Below, in pieces: positions 23,742 to 34,070 of a stretch of DNA of 64,000 nt. The stretch is from contig CM034549.1 of assembly GCA_020055645.1 (NCBI GenBank), positions 2,976,001-3,040,000 on the forward strand, given 5' to 3'. Source of the DNA: Tomocerus qinae. Its lineage: Eukaryota > Arthropoda > Collembola > Entomobryomorpha > Tomoceridae. A program made the position numbers and the translations under genes. Numbering within the stretch: the stretch's first letter is position 1; each line of letters starts with the position of its first letter. A model generated the notes under the pieces. That model had not been told where the DNA came from and searched no databases. It saw only the letters and a list, made by a program, of their open reading frames with translations.

Positions 23742-24704
23742 AATCTCTATATATAATCGCAGACTTGATAAATTTACCTGTCTCTATATATTTATATATA
23801 TATATGTATGTACGTGTGGTAGGGAGAACCTAGGGAACCTGCATATATTACGTAAAGCAAAACCCCCTCCCACATGTGTAACGCAAGTGCTGACTGCAAC
23901 ACTTTTGGGTATCCCCTCCTCCCATCAACTGCACACGGAATATATGCAGGCTCCTTAAAAGCAAAAAAAGTAAAATGCGCAAGCCCAATTCCTCTAAACC
24001 AACGAAATGAGTCGTTTCATATTATTGTTATAACATCTAAATAATAATAGTTTACATAAGAAGGTTGAATGGTGACTGGGGATCGAATGGAAATGATTAG
24101 CGAAAAGGAACATTTCGTAATGATCGTAATGTTGAATGTGCGTATTAAATAGCATTTCAAAACTTCTAACCCAAATTGGTTCTGCTATAATATCGAAAAA
24201 CTTATTCAACATTTTTTAATAGAGCTAGGTTTACTTTTTACTACCCTCTTAATTCCTTTGTGCCAGTTGGGATATCTTTTTGTAGAATTAAATAACAGCA
24301 CTGGGTAATTAACTATTCTTTAAAAATATTTATTCGTAAGTTGTACTCATGGGATTTGAACGTTTTTCCAAAATCCTTGAGGGAATCTTATTTTTTCGAT
24401 TTTAAAAGTTTTGGTAACTTTGTGGGAGTTTTTTCGGAAATAGTCTTTCATTGTTCCCTGTATTTGATGCTACTATCTACAGTTATTATTTTGGTGTAGG
24501 AAATTCCTTTTTATCAGGAAGTTGGAGCTGCAGCTAATTTTTCCAACCACTGTAGAAAATAAAGGTGTATTAATTTAAATGTACTTTGTATTTACAAAGT
24601 TAACAACCTAATGGGATGTTTTCGAAATTGTTTTTATTACTGTGATGGGTGGCCTGCTGAATTTCTCTTGAGTGCTTGATTTGCCCCCTTAGCTGGGTTC
24701 ACTA
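23742..24704 (+). repeat. Dispersed repeat, copy 1 of a 0.97-kb direct pair
   Basis: This starts ATCTCTATATATAATCGCAG and ends GCTGGGTTCACTA, and is nearly identical to 25009-25980. The part at about 23815-24005 (GGTAGGGAGAACC..., CCCATCAACTGCACAC, AAATGCGCA) is clearly related to 15060-15260 in the 14.7-kb foldback, so this belongs to a dispersed family. No protein domain is recognisable. Confidence 0.8.
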
Positions 24705-25008
24705 GTCATATATATAATCTTAGTCTTGAGAAAGCAATAAATTTACCTGTCTATGTCTGTACGTGTGGTAGGGTGATTCCAAATTCAAAATGCGCATGTT
24801 AACTTTCTAAGCCATCGGAGCACGTAAAGTAAGTAAGTGAATATTAAGCAAGTTTGGAATTGGCATTGGACATTGGAACATATACAGTGCAGCCCAGATT
24901 ATCCAATACCCAAACATAAATTGTTTGTTTCATAATATGCAAAGCACTCTTTCCAATGCCTAAAACGCAACTCGAAAAACAAATTGTTTGTTTCATAATA
25001 TGCAAAGC
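24705..25008. repeat. Spacer between the duplicated repeats, with partial copies
   Basis: This contains a truncated version of the repeat start (AATTTACCTGTCTATGTC... GTGTGGTAGGG near 24735) and a tandem pair of a 29-bp segment (AATTGTTTGTTTCATAATAT... at about 24918 and 24980). It is consistent with repeated template switching or unequal exchange around the duplication. No gene. Confidence 0.55.
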
Positions 25009-25054
25009 ATCTCTATATATAATCGCAGACTTGATAAATTTACCTGTCTATATA

Positions 25055-25089
<35 letters not shown>

Positions 25090-25980
25090 GTGTGGTAGGG
25101 AGAACCTAGGGAACCTGCATATATTACGTAAAGCAAAACCCCCTCCCACATGTGTAACGCAAGTGCTGACTGCAACACTTTTGGGTATCCCCTCTTCCCA
25201 TCAACTGCACACGGAATATATGCAGGCTCCTTAAAAGCAAAAAAAGTAAAATGCGCAAGCCCAATTCCTCTAAACCAACGAAATGAGTCGTTTCATATTA
25301 TTGTTATAACATCTAAATAATAATAGTTTACATAAGAAGGTTGAATGGTTAGTGGGGATCGAATGGAAATGATTAGCGAAAGGGAACATTTCGTAATGAT
25401 CGTAATGTTGAATGTGCGTATTAAATAGCATTTCAAAACTTCTAACCCAAATTGGTTCTGCTATAATATCGAAAAACTTATTCAACATTTTTTAATAGAG
25501 CTAGGTTTACTTTTTACTACCCTCTTAATTCCTTTGTGCCAGTTGGGATATCTTTTTGTAGAATTAAATAACAGAACTGGGTAATTAACTATTCTTTAAA
25601 AATATTTATTCGTAAGTTGTACTCATGGGATTTGAACGTTTTTCCAAAATCCTAGAGGGAATCTTATTTTTTCGATTTTAAAAGTTTTGGTAACTTTGTG
25701 GGAGTTTTTTCGGAAATAGTCTTTCATTGTTCCCTATATTTGATGCTACTATCTACAGTTATTATTTTGGTGTAGGAAATTCCTTTTTATCAGGAAGTTG
25801 GGGCTGCAGCTAATTTTTCCAACCACTGTAGAAAATAAAGGTGTATTAATTTAAATGTACTTTGTATTTACAAAGTTAATAACCTAATGGGATGTTTTCG
25901 AAATTGTTTTTATTACTGTGATGGGTGGCCTGCTGAATTTCTCTTGAGTGCTAGATTTGCCCCCTTAGCTGGGTTCACTA
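25009..25980 (+). repeat. Dispersed repeat, copy 2 of a 0.97-kb direct pair
   Basis: This is nearly identical to 23742-24704, with a few substitutions and a longer TA microsatellite near 25060-25085. The high identity suggests a recent duplication in place rather than two independent insertions. Confidence 0.8.
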
Positions 25981-26133
25981 TAACTAATAAAATGATATTT
26001 TATTTCTAAGATTGTACTCATCAATAATGTTCACAGAGATGTCTGATGTCTTGTTGGCATTTGTTTCATAATTTCCAGATTGCACCATTCATTCATGTAT
26101 AAATGTGTGTATTATGCGCGGGCAATCACCACA

Positions 26134-26718
26134 CAATAGACGAGACAATGGCAAAAAGGGCCGCCAAATGAACGGTGATGGCGGACCCCAGAAATCCTAT
26201 GTAAAGACAGCCGACACTGATAGTGATGAATGCAATGTTGAATGCAGTACTCAGCTAAAGTATTATAGATCGGTTTAGAAAGAATATTAATGGTTTCTGG
26301 AATCTATAAATATTAAACAATATCCAAAACAATTTTGAAAAGATTCCCTAAAATTTGGAGACCCACTAACAGTGATTGATATTTGGAGACCCATGAATAA
26401 AAGTAATGAAAATTTGGAGGCCCATGAATGAAAGTAATGAAAATTTGGAGGCCCATGAATAAAAGTAATGAAAATTTGGAGGCCCATGAATAAAAGTAAT
26501 GAAAATTTGGAGGCTCATGAATAAAAGCAATGAATATTTGGAGGCCCATGAATAAAAGCCTTAAAAACCATTAATATTCTTTCTAAACCGATCTATAATA
26601 CTTTACCTGAGTACTACATTCAACATTGCATTCATCAGTGTCGGCTGTCTTTACATAGGATTTCTGTGGTCCGCCAACAGCGATTCATTTGGCGGCCCTT
26701 TTTGCAACTCGTCTATTG
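26134..26718. mobile_element. 585-bp foldback element with 31-bp minisatellite core
   Basis: The terminal inverted repeats start CAATAGACGAG and continue with GGGCCGCCAAATGA; the arms extend about 150 bp each. CACA flanks both sides (26130-26133 and 26719-26722) and may be the target duplication. The centre (about 26370-26560) is six copies of a 31-bp unit (GGAGGCCCATGAATAAAAGT plus 11 bases). There is no coding capacity; repeat-derived open frames on the minus strand are not genes. Confidence 0.75.
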
Positions 26719-26848
26719 CACAACACTTCTCTTTTCCCTTTGTATGTTATTGCAGTACTAGAAGACAACAAAGCTTAGCTTAGCTTTGAACGATAGACTT
26801 GCCGTGTCGACTCACTTGTACACCAGGTACCAGCAGCACAGGCAGTAG

Positions 26849-26946
26849 AATTAATGTTTTTAATAATGTCCCCCAACGCATACCCTCGCGTGTTAAATTT
26901 AGTACATGGAGGTATGCGTTGGGGAACGTTATTGAAAATATTAATT
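26849..26946. repeat. 98-bp imperfect hairpin
   Basis: AATTAATGTTTTTAATAATG and CCCCAACGCATACC are mirrored by GGTATGCGTTGGGG and ATTGAAAATATTAATT across a 30-base loop. It could be a very small MITE or a structured RNA segment; neither is proven. Confidence 0.6.
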
Positions 26947-27030
26947 TATTTGTGTCTGAATTCTCTAATACCTTTGTATGCTATTATTCAAAATTGGGGG
27001 ACTTTAGAAACTCGTGTATTGCTGCAGCTT

Positions 27031-27054
27031 TAGCTTGCCTTGCAAGGCAAGCTA
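27031..27054. repeat. Perfect 24-bp palindrome
   Basis: The left half TAGCTTGCCTTG is followed directly by its exact complement. It lies in an otherwise featureless region (26947-28032) where I recognise no gene. Confidence 0.8.
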
Positions 27055-28032
27055 ACAAGGCCTTGTTCTCTGCTTGCTTGTCGATGGTAAGTATTCCTCT
27101 TTTATTCCTTTCGCGGTTCTCTGTCATGCTTTTCTATTCAGTGTAATGACTATGTGAGGAATCTGAGGAAGTGTCAATAATTCTGATCATTGTTGAACAG
27201 TTTTGTTCGTATTGCGTTGTCGATCATTGACTATTATTTGAAGATTGTCTACGGATTGACTCGTTTTCTCTCTCCTACTTTCAATTACATGATTACAGTC
27301 CCAACTACGCCTCAAAATATTGCCATTCACCATTACTCCGAAGTCGAACCCTACCTACAGGTATAACTAACATCTATTTATTTTTAGTATTGTCGGTTAT
27401 GGTGCTTTTCCGGTATTTTCTTTTGTCGTCTCTTGTGGAATAACATTAACATTCATTCATCGTTAGTTTACTATTACTCATCTATTTTAGACATTTCCGT
27501 TGGTATTATGTCTTCGCTTCGAGGTCAGGGTCACGCAAGAAAATATTTGATGGTATTTAGGAGTAATTTGAAATTTTCATTTTCACGTCAGACGTCAATC
27601 AAATCGAAAGAAAACCACTAGGATTAGGACATATTATCCGTACTCCGTACGTAATTCATTTTTGAAAATGGCAAAGGGTATTTCGTTTTGCGCATAGGAG
27701 AAAACCTACAAGCTAATACAATGAACCCACAACCCAAGAAAAGATGAAGTAGCTCTGCCGCGTGCCGGTAAGCGGTTCATGGCTGAATTCGATCTGACCT
27801 AAGATATATAGAGTGCAAATTGTTGGTGACCAGTCCCACTCCCACTGACTTAAGGACATGGCATACGACGCTAGCTACGACTAAACGCCTTCCACCAACT
27901 TCGAATATTCTCTCAGTTGTGAAGTTTTTTAGGACACTGACACTTCAAATCCTTTTGTAATATTCAATTTTAAAAGAGGAAAATATCCAATTTGGACACG
28001 GATATATATTTAATTTTGCTTATGTGAAAAAG

Positions 28033-28063
28033 AGCCCTGTCGTAGGACGGGCTAACCAGCTAG
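28033..28063 (+). mobile_element. Helitron-type 3' terminus (hairpin + CTAG)
   Basis: AGCCCTGTC and GACGGGCT form an 8-bp stem with one bulged T and a GTAG loop (28033-28053). After AACCAG the sequence ends CTAG, followed by T. A short GC-rich hairpin a few bases before a CTRR end, inserted next to T, is the signature of Helitron 3' ends. The same end occurs in opposite orientation at 52853-52883, which argues for a repeat family. The 5' end (expected to start TC) was not identified, so the element length is unknown. Confidence 0.6.
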
Positions 28064-28307
28064 TTAATATTAATGCCCTTCTTCTTCTGATGTCTGAATT
28101 CTCTATTGTAAAAATGTCCTGAACTTGAAAGCAGATAAGTAATTTATATACCTACCCTCGCCCCCACCCATGTTGGGTATTTTCCATCCACAGAAAAAAC
28201 GAACTCTTATAAAGAAGAAAATTGGATTTTTAGCTCCCCCGAGCGAGCGAGCGAGCTTGGTACATCTAAAAATATAGATTCGGAGTTTTTTGAGTTAATT
28301 TTTTAAG

Positions 28308-28640
28308 ATGGTAGACAATGAATATTATATAAAACAAGAAACTCATCTCTCTGGTTTTGGGTTTCCTTATTTCTGGAAGCATCAGCATCACAATTACGGA
28401 AAAGTAAAAGTGTCCACACCGCCGGTCCTTGAAAATCGTGTAAAAACGCGGGACCAGGAATTCTTCCTGAAGGTTTTTCTTATTACTATTATTAATTGCC
28501 TAATAATTTTGTTTGTGTTTTTCTTAGAACTTAAAAAGCCGGATCCCGCCAAAAACGGCAGAACGGGCAAGAGAAAATTAAAGAACTTCCACCCAAAGCT
28601 GCTTGTCAACATTCAAAAAGGTTTGATATTTTTGATATGA
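28308..28640 (+). CDS. Unrecognised short open frame, possible small membrane protein
   Basis: An open frame of 110 codons starts at ATG 28308. Residues 1-55 are polar (rich in H, Y, K and F). Residues 56-76 form a very hydrophobic stretch (VFLITIINCLIILFVFFLEL). A basic tail with KKPDPAKNGRTGKRKLK follows. It could be a single-pass membrane protein. The hydrophobic part is, however, coded by a T-rich 55-base segment that begins with AAG|GT and ends in TTTTCTTAG, so it may be a tiny intron; removing it would shift the frame and reach a stop 17 codons later. I recognise no family, and it may not be a gene. Confidence 0.3.
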   Translation: MVDNEYYIKQETHLSGFGFPYFWKHQHHNYGKVKVSTPPVLENRVKTRDQEFFLKVFLITIINCLIILFVFFLELKKPDPAKNGRTGKRKLKNFHPKLLVNIQKGLIFLI

Positions 28641-29032
28641 CATATTTTTATAAGCAAGAACATTTTTTATCATAGCTTGAAAATGGGCCATGCAAAATAT
28701 CGATTACCATAAAAAAATTTACTATCGATTTTTTAACATTTATTGCTCAACTAAAAACAATTAAAGATGTGATATTAAGCTGAATGGTTTAGAGCCAGAA
28801 TTATTCATTGATAGTAGAATGTAAAAGAGATTTTGAAAAAAAATTATGACGGTAACGTTAAGTCAGATCATGACAGTGGTAGTAGAAGAGTAAGAAATTA
28901 ACGTCTTCAGCATTTATTGTTGAGGATAAAAAGACTTGCTTACTTACACTGTGGACATTAGCCGTCATTAAATAATATAATATCAATTCTAGAATAGTTT
29001 ATATGAGTTGAATTATTCCATAAAACTTCAGA

Positions 29033-30580
29033 ATGCATTCAAAATATTTTTTGGTATCTTCAAAGAATATGGCTGCAGATCAAGAGCCCAGTTCCTCAAC
29101 CACTGAGACGGAAATGAAAGCCACAAGCTTGTCAGTCGAAAAGGAAGGCGCTTTAAAAATCGCAATTAACGCGTTGGTGCAGGGTAAGCGTCATTTGTTA
29201 GTAAAGGATATAACTTCAGCAATATCTTCCCTTGGTGAAGCTTGTCGACTTATTACGGACGTTTACGGCCCTATTGCCCCTGAAAATGCAGAGGCTCATT
29301 TTTACTACGGAAAAGCTCTATTAGAGCAGTCACGACTTGATTTAGCTGTTTTCGAAGGACCAGAATGTGCTAAAGCGGAAAGTGAAGCGGAAGATGATTC
29401 TGAAGAGCAAGAGGAAGATGGTTCTGAAGAACAAGAAGAGGGTTCGGAAGAAGAAAATAACGAAGCAGATAGTAAAACAAATGGAGAGGAAAAGAAGCCC
29501 GAAGAGAACAAAAACGAAGGCAAAGACAGTGAGACCATGGAGACTGAGAACGAACCCAAGGACATGGAAGTAGATGTGACCGAAGCATCAGAAGGTAAAC
29601 CGTCAGAAAATGGAGAAGGGCCTACTGCCTCAACAGAAGAAGATTTGAACGTTCCAAGTCCCAGTGACGGATTAAGCACAGAAAAGCAAGTTGTGACCCC
29701 ATCTGAAGAGAAACCATCCACAAGTCGAGGAGTTCAGCAGCAAGAAACTGCTGAAGCGGACGCTGAGGAGGAACTTGGGAATCTACAACTAGCATGGGAG
29801 GTTTTGGAAGTGGCCAAAGTTGCCTATGAAAAAAAGTTAGAAGAATTACATGATGGGCAAGAAGTTGAAAATAAGACTGAAGATGTCGGTGACAGTAAAA
29901 GTAAAGACGTTAAAAAAGAGTTACAAAAGAAATTGGCGGATACACACTTGCTTCTCGGAGAAGTTGCCACGGAGTCGGAGATGTATGCTGAAGCAGTTGG
30001 AGAATTCAAAACTGGGTTGACCATTCTCACTAAAATTGAAGAACCTGATAGTCGAGAAATAGCCCAATATTACTTTCAAATTGGTTTGGCTTATGCATTT
30101 GCAAAAAGCTTTGATGATGCTATCTGTAGCTTCAAGAAGTCCATGGAGATAATTGAGCAGCGAATTTACAACTTAACTGAGAAACAAAGAAATTTAATTC
30201 CATCCGAAACGGAAGCAGTTGAAAACTCTGAAGGCACCGGAATTTCAGGAGAATTGAAAGAAATCGAAGAACTAAAAGCTCTACTACCTGAACTCCAAGA
30301 GAAAATTAACGATACAATTGATGCCGAAAATGATTCCAAGAAAACGAAGGAAGAAGAAACTAAGGAACAAGAGATCATAATGAGAAACAGCCCTGTGAAA
30401 AATCCCAACCCACCTATGGCCAATGACATTTCGCATCTTGTTAAGAAAAGAAAAAAGACAGAGGAAAGTGTAGAGGTCGAGCCACCCACCAAACGAGTTT
30501 GCAACTTATTTCCACAACAAGATGATGTTTCTTCGTCTACTCCGACCACGACAAATGGGAAAACAGACGTTTCCACCTAA
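29033..30580 (+). CDS. NASP: NASP-like histone chaperone (SHNi-TPR protein)
   Basis: A single uninterrupted frame of 515 codons. An N-terminal TPR (about residues 40-105: AINALVQGKRHLL, AISSLGEACRLI, AEAHFYYGKALLEQSR) is followed by a long acidic insert (about 112-165, Glu/Asp-rich) that interrupts the TPR region, as in NASP/Sim3/Hif1. More TPRs follow (about 245-380: NLQLAWEVLEVAK, LADTHLLLGEVATE, IAQYYFQIGLAYAFAKSFDD), then a C-terminal part with the nuclear signal KKRKK (about residue 473). The family binds histone H3/H3-H4 in the nucleus and buffers the histone supply. An alternative start at 29069 (MAADQEP) has G at +4 and may be the true one; the first 12 residues look unlike the family. 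Sequence just before 29033 (ACTTCAG) could be an acceptor for a 5' UTR intron. The coding region has no intron. Confidence 0.93.
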   Translation: MHSKYFLVSSKNMAADQEPSSSTTETEMKATSLSVEKEGALKIAINALVQGKRHLLVKDITSAISSLGEACRLITDVYGPIAPENAEAHFYYGKALLEQSRLDLAVFEGPECAKAESEAEDDSEEQEEDGSEEQEEGSEEENNEADSKTNGEEKKPEENKNEGKDSETMETENEPKDMEVDVTEASEGKPSENGEGPTASTEEDLNVPSPSDGLSTEKQVVTPSEEKPSTSRGVQQQETAEADAEEELGNLQLAWEVLEVAKVAYEKKLEELHDGQEVENKTEDVGDSKSKDVKKELQKKLADTHLLLGEVATESEMYAEAVGEFKTGLTILTKIEEPDSREIAQYYFQIGLAYAFAKSFDDAICSFKKSMEIIEQRIYNLTEKQRNLIPSETEAVENSEGTGISGELKEIEELKALLPELQEKINDTIDAENDSKKTKEEETKEQEIIMRNSPVKNPNPPMANDISHLVKKRKKTEESVEVEPPTKRVCNLFPQQDDVSSSTPTTTNGKTDVST

Positions 30581-31538
30581 ACGGGTACGCTTACGCTTGC
30601 TTTCCTCTTCATTTACTATTTCTACTTGCAGTAATTAATATTTCAATTTCAGTCAGTACAATACCATGGACTCATATACCATGTATATAGTGTACCTGAT
30701 TATTTTGATTACATATTATATTATCTAATTTCATTTACCTTTAATTTTTTAGATCTCAATGTTCAAAGAAAGCCACCTTCTACTACTCGTACTCTCAAAA
30801 TTGGAAAATGTGTGTCACTCTTCGTAAACCATCACCATACAATGCGTTCATGGCGTTCAGTAACTGTTAATATCAAACACAACCATGTGTAATCTTTTTA
30901 CTATGGGTCAGGGTACTGATCTTTACTTATTTAGTGATTTATAACTTAATAGCTTTTTGTGCTAATGTTGTTCTATTAATGTCAGTGTTAAATAGCAGTG
31001 GGAAGAACATGTCACTGGTGATATAGATTTGTAATTGTACATCTAAGCGTCAACTAAAATAGGTTCCGTTTTATAACTTCTTTAAGTTGAATGTAAACTG
31101 AGTACAAATTTTAAAGATTTAATCTTATTCATTGGTGGATTAAAAAAAACTCCTATAGGCAAAAGTAGGCACAATAATGATAATGAATTTTTTAGAAGTG
31201 AATATTGTTAAATTAATTTGGTTTATGTTCAAAAAGTACAGAATACTTACTACAATTACTTTTCATTTATAGGTAGGCACTCAATGCATACGTCAAAAAT
31301 GTAGCTAATTGATTTAAAACTTGTCTTTTGGTTAATAAATATTAATTGAGATTGACTTTTGATGGTAATTGTTATCTTGTGTGACCCATTTGCATTATTT
31401 AAGGGGTTAATTTTTACCCATTGATTTTGAAATGCATTTCATTGGACCTTATGTAATTTTATCGGCTTTCTTAGGTCATGAGATGAAGTCAGATCATTAT
31501 AATCTTGCACTTAGCATTTCCGTTTTAATGGTTTCAGC
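30581..31538. other. NASP 3' flank and NTMT1 upstream region
   Basis: No gene is seen. The part just after 30580 should be NASP 3' UTR; a candidate AATAAA occurs at 31334. The TTTCAG directly before the NTMT1 start codon could be a 3' splice site of a 5' UTR intron. Confidence 0.45.
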
Positions 31539-32859
31539 ATGAGCTCTGGCAGGAAAGACGACACCGAACCAGTTGAAACCAAAGACGGTGACGGGAAAAT
31601 ACCCACAGATAAAGTAATGAATGTGGAAGAAGATCGTCCTTTTTACTTGGATGCTGCCAAGTACTGGTCAGCTATTGAGCCCACTACTAATGGGATGCTA
31701 GGGGGTTTGGGATACCTAAATAACATCGATATAAAAGACTCAGAGAGATTTCTTAAAACTATTTACAAAGTAATTTCCAATTTTATGATAACATTATTCC
31801 AGCAGTCTCATTATTACTGTCATTATATACCATATAATTTCACATTATGTAGGAGGAGGGACATTTGGGACATGACATTTCATACCATGTTCAGTATTTT
31901 CTGTTAATTTTTGAACGTTTATTGCTTGTTTTTGTTTCCCCTATTGTATTTTGTCATACTTAACTGTTTAACTTACTTTGTCTCTCTAAATGATCATTGG
32001 TCATTTATTTGATTCGTTGATGCAAGAAAAATCTTTAAATGATGATTTCTGCTACAGTTGAATTTGACACTTGGAAAAGATCAAGCATTGGATTGTGGTG
32101 CAGGAATCGGTCGGATCACTAAAAATTTGTTGCAGCGCTATTTTTCTAAGGTTGACCTTGTTGACCAAGATCCGAAATTCATCGAAGAAGCCTCTAACAA
32201 TCTGAAGGAGAGTGACAAAATAGGTGAACTTCTATGTTGCGGTAAGCAGATATTTCTTTCTACCCTCAAAACTAAACAAAACGAATTTTTGTTCCTGGAA
32301 TTCACATTACATTACATGGCACGGCACACGAAAATATTTACATTGCTATCATTTTTTATTGAAACGTCTTCAATTAACGTATTTACTTTGTCACTTAAAA
32401 GGACTTCAGAAATTTACCCCCGAATTAAAAAAATATGATGTCATCTGGATACAATGGGTTTTGGCGTACTTGACTGATGACGACTTGATTGATCTTATCC
32501 ATCGATGCTGGTAATAAATAGATGGGAGTTGGAATTTTGTTTAAAACTGTGCAATGTCGTTTACTTTTAAAATATTTAAGTTAAATCTATAACTTAAGGT
32601 AATTTACTTTTAATATTAAAACTATTACAGTAGAGCCCTCCGCACAAATGGGGTAATTATAATCAAGGAGAACTGCACGAGTAGTAATAAACCAGAAAGC
32701 GATTCTGAAGATTCTTCAATAACTAGAGGCTTCCCTAACTTTATGGAAGTCTTCACCAAGGCCGATGTCAAAGTGATCAAGTACTTGAAGCAGAAAAACT
32801 TCCCGAAAGATTTATATCCAGTGTGGATGTTTGCTTTACAACCCAAATCTTATGAATAA
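31539..32859 (+). CDS. NTMT1: N-terminal Xaa-Pro-Lys N-methyltransferase (NTMT1/NRMT)
   Basis: Four exons (31539-31769, 32058-32241, 32402-32510, 32631-32859) encode 250 residues. After a polar N-terminal extension of about 30 residues comes FYLDAAKYWSAIEPTTNGML, matching the human FYSKAKTYWKQIPPTVDGML. Then come the SAM-binding motif DCGAGIGRITK, the VDLVDQDP acidic strand, YDVIWIQWVLAYLTDDDL, and the NGVIIIKEN strand; these are hallmarks of this class I methyltransferase. The enzyme alpha-N-methylates proteins whose N-terminus, after Met removal, is X-Pro-Lys (known targets include RCC1), mainly in the nucleus. Junctions keep the frame and all introns are GT-AG. Human NTMT1 has 223 residues, so this copy is longer at the N-terminus. 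It ends 145 bp from the convergent RPL35 gene. Confidence 0.96.
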
Positions 32860-32922
32860 TAAAAATATGAAACAGGTACGAAACAGAAACGCACACAATA
32901 ACTTAGCTGGCGTTGTAATTAA

Positions 32923-32928
32923 AATAAA
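32923..32928 (+). terminator. AATAAA polyadenylation signal of NTMT1
   Basis: AATAAA lies 64 bases after the stop codon, in the gap between convergent NTMT1 and RPL35. A second AATAAA overlaps the stop (32858). Confidence 0.5.
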
Positions 32929-32956
32929 ACAGAAATTCTTGTAAGAACCTCGAAGT

Positions 32957-32962
32957 TTTATT
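32957..32962 (-). terminator. AATAAA polyadenylation signal of RPL35
   Basis: Read on the minus strand, AATAAA lies 43 bases after the RPL35 stop codon. With the NTMT1 signal at 32923, the two convergent transcripts probably end within a few dozen bases of each other, possibly overlapping. Confidence 0.5.
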
Positions 32963-33004
32963 TATTTAACGTTATCAATCATATTACAATGAAAGGTTTA
33001 TAAA

Positions 33005-33924
33005 TCACGCTTTGATAGCATAAACACGAGGTGGGAAGGCTCTCAACTTTTTAAGCTGTTTAGGTGTTTTGAGGTTCTTCTCATGTTTTGTCAGCTCTCG
33101 TCTCTTTGCACGGGTCTTCTTTGGTCGAAGGTCCAAAGGCTTCAGCTTCTTATTCTACCAAAATCAAGAATACATTAATTTAGTATGGATTTACTTTAAA
33201 TTCTAAGTAGGCAATAGAAAATAAAGTATACATAACCTATGAATTTAAATTCTTAACAATATTGTTTTCCAACTAACATTCAACATTCCAGGATAGGTGA
33301 TATATAAAAATAAATCACTAAAGGAAGAAAAGTATCAAACAAAATAAAATAAACATCTACATTATGTCATATGTACCCTGACCCAACCTTCTCTCAGCAC
33401 ACAAACGATTATCTGAGAGTTTACAATATTGTAAATAGTGAAATACATTGAGAAAAACAATAAAAACATTAAAGTTTAAGTACCTTATACAATTTCCTCA
33501 AATTTTCTTTTTGTTTCTGGTGCATAACAATATAAACACGGGCAATGGCTTTCCTAACTACTCGTCTGCAAAATACACAAAAATATTATCAATTATTGGT
33601 TCCATATTTAATGTTTCGGTTCCAGTTAGTCTTACATTTTCGAAAGTTTTGAAGCAGCTCCACCGGTGACTTTAGCGACACGAAGACCCTGAAGTTCCCC
33701 TTTGAGGTCATCGAGCTGCTTCACCAATTCCTCCTTCTTTTTCGTCCGTAACTCGGAACACTTCACTTTAACCTAAAGAAAAGTATTAAAACTTTGAAAA
33801 TAAGTGAATAATGAATAAGGCCATGTAACGACCATCAAACTATCAACTACTTACTTGCATTTTTTTATCTATTGTATCAATGAAAACTAATTAAGACAAA
33901 TTTAGTTAAACCAAAAATTACCAT
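33005..33924 (-). CDS. RPL35: 60S ribosomal protein L35 (uL29)
   Basis: Four coding exons on the minus strand (33924-33922, 33772-33636, 33565-33484, 33154-33005) give 123 residues, the same length as human RPL35. Landmarks are [57 protein letters not shown] and [20 protein letters not shown]. The first coding exon holds only the ATG, as in many animal ribosomal protein genes. The choice at 33924 (CAATG|GTAATT) gives MVKVKC, as in insect L35. An alternative ATG with a stronger donor (ATGCAA|GTAAGT near 33858) would add a Gln. L35 is a small protein near the exit tunnel of the large subunit. It converges on NTMT1 and diverges from ARPC5. Confidence 0.95.
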
Positions 33925-33994
33925 TGTAAATCCGGAATTGAATGGATGTAATCCCCACAATTAAATCGTAAAAACTATCAAAGACACCAACCAA

Positions 33995-34070
33995 GACAAG
34001 TCAGTTGGTTAGAGCGGTGGATAATGGACAACAGGCAGCTTGTTTGAGATGTGAGGGAATCAAACACAAC
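33995..34070 (+). repeat. tRNA-like segment, possible SINE head
   Basis: TCAGTTGGTTAGAGCGGTGG (34001-34020) closely resembles the D-arm/A-box of a tRNA. A degenerate B-box-like GGGAATCAAACAC follows about 35 bases later. The acceptor stem and anticodon arm are not complementary, so this is not a functional tRNA; a tRNA-derived SINE fragment is more likely. It lies in the 0.95-kb divergent region between RPL35 and ARPC5. Confidence 0.35.

Noticed and set aside
29305-29721. Serine-rich minus-strand frame inside NASP
   Set aside because: It is the complement of the Glu/Asp/Lys-rich NASP coding region; the plus-strand protein is clearly conserved.
31539-33924. A functional link between NTMT1 and its neighbour RPL35
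   Set aside because: RPL35 begins Met-Val-Lys, not X-Pro-Lys, so it is not an expected NTMT1 substrate. The proximity is probably chance.
34001-34070. A functional tRNA gene
   Set aside because: Only the D-arm/A-box region is good. The acceptor and anticodon stems do not pair and the B-box is degenerate.
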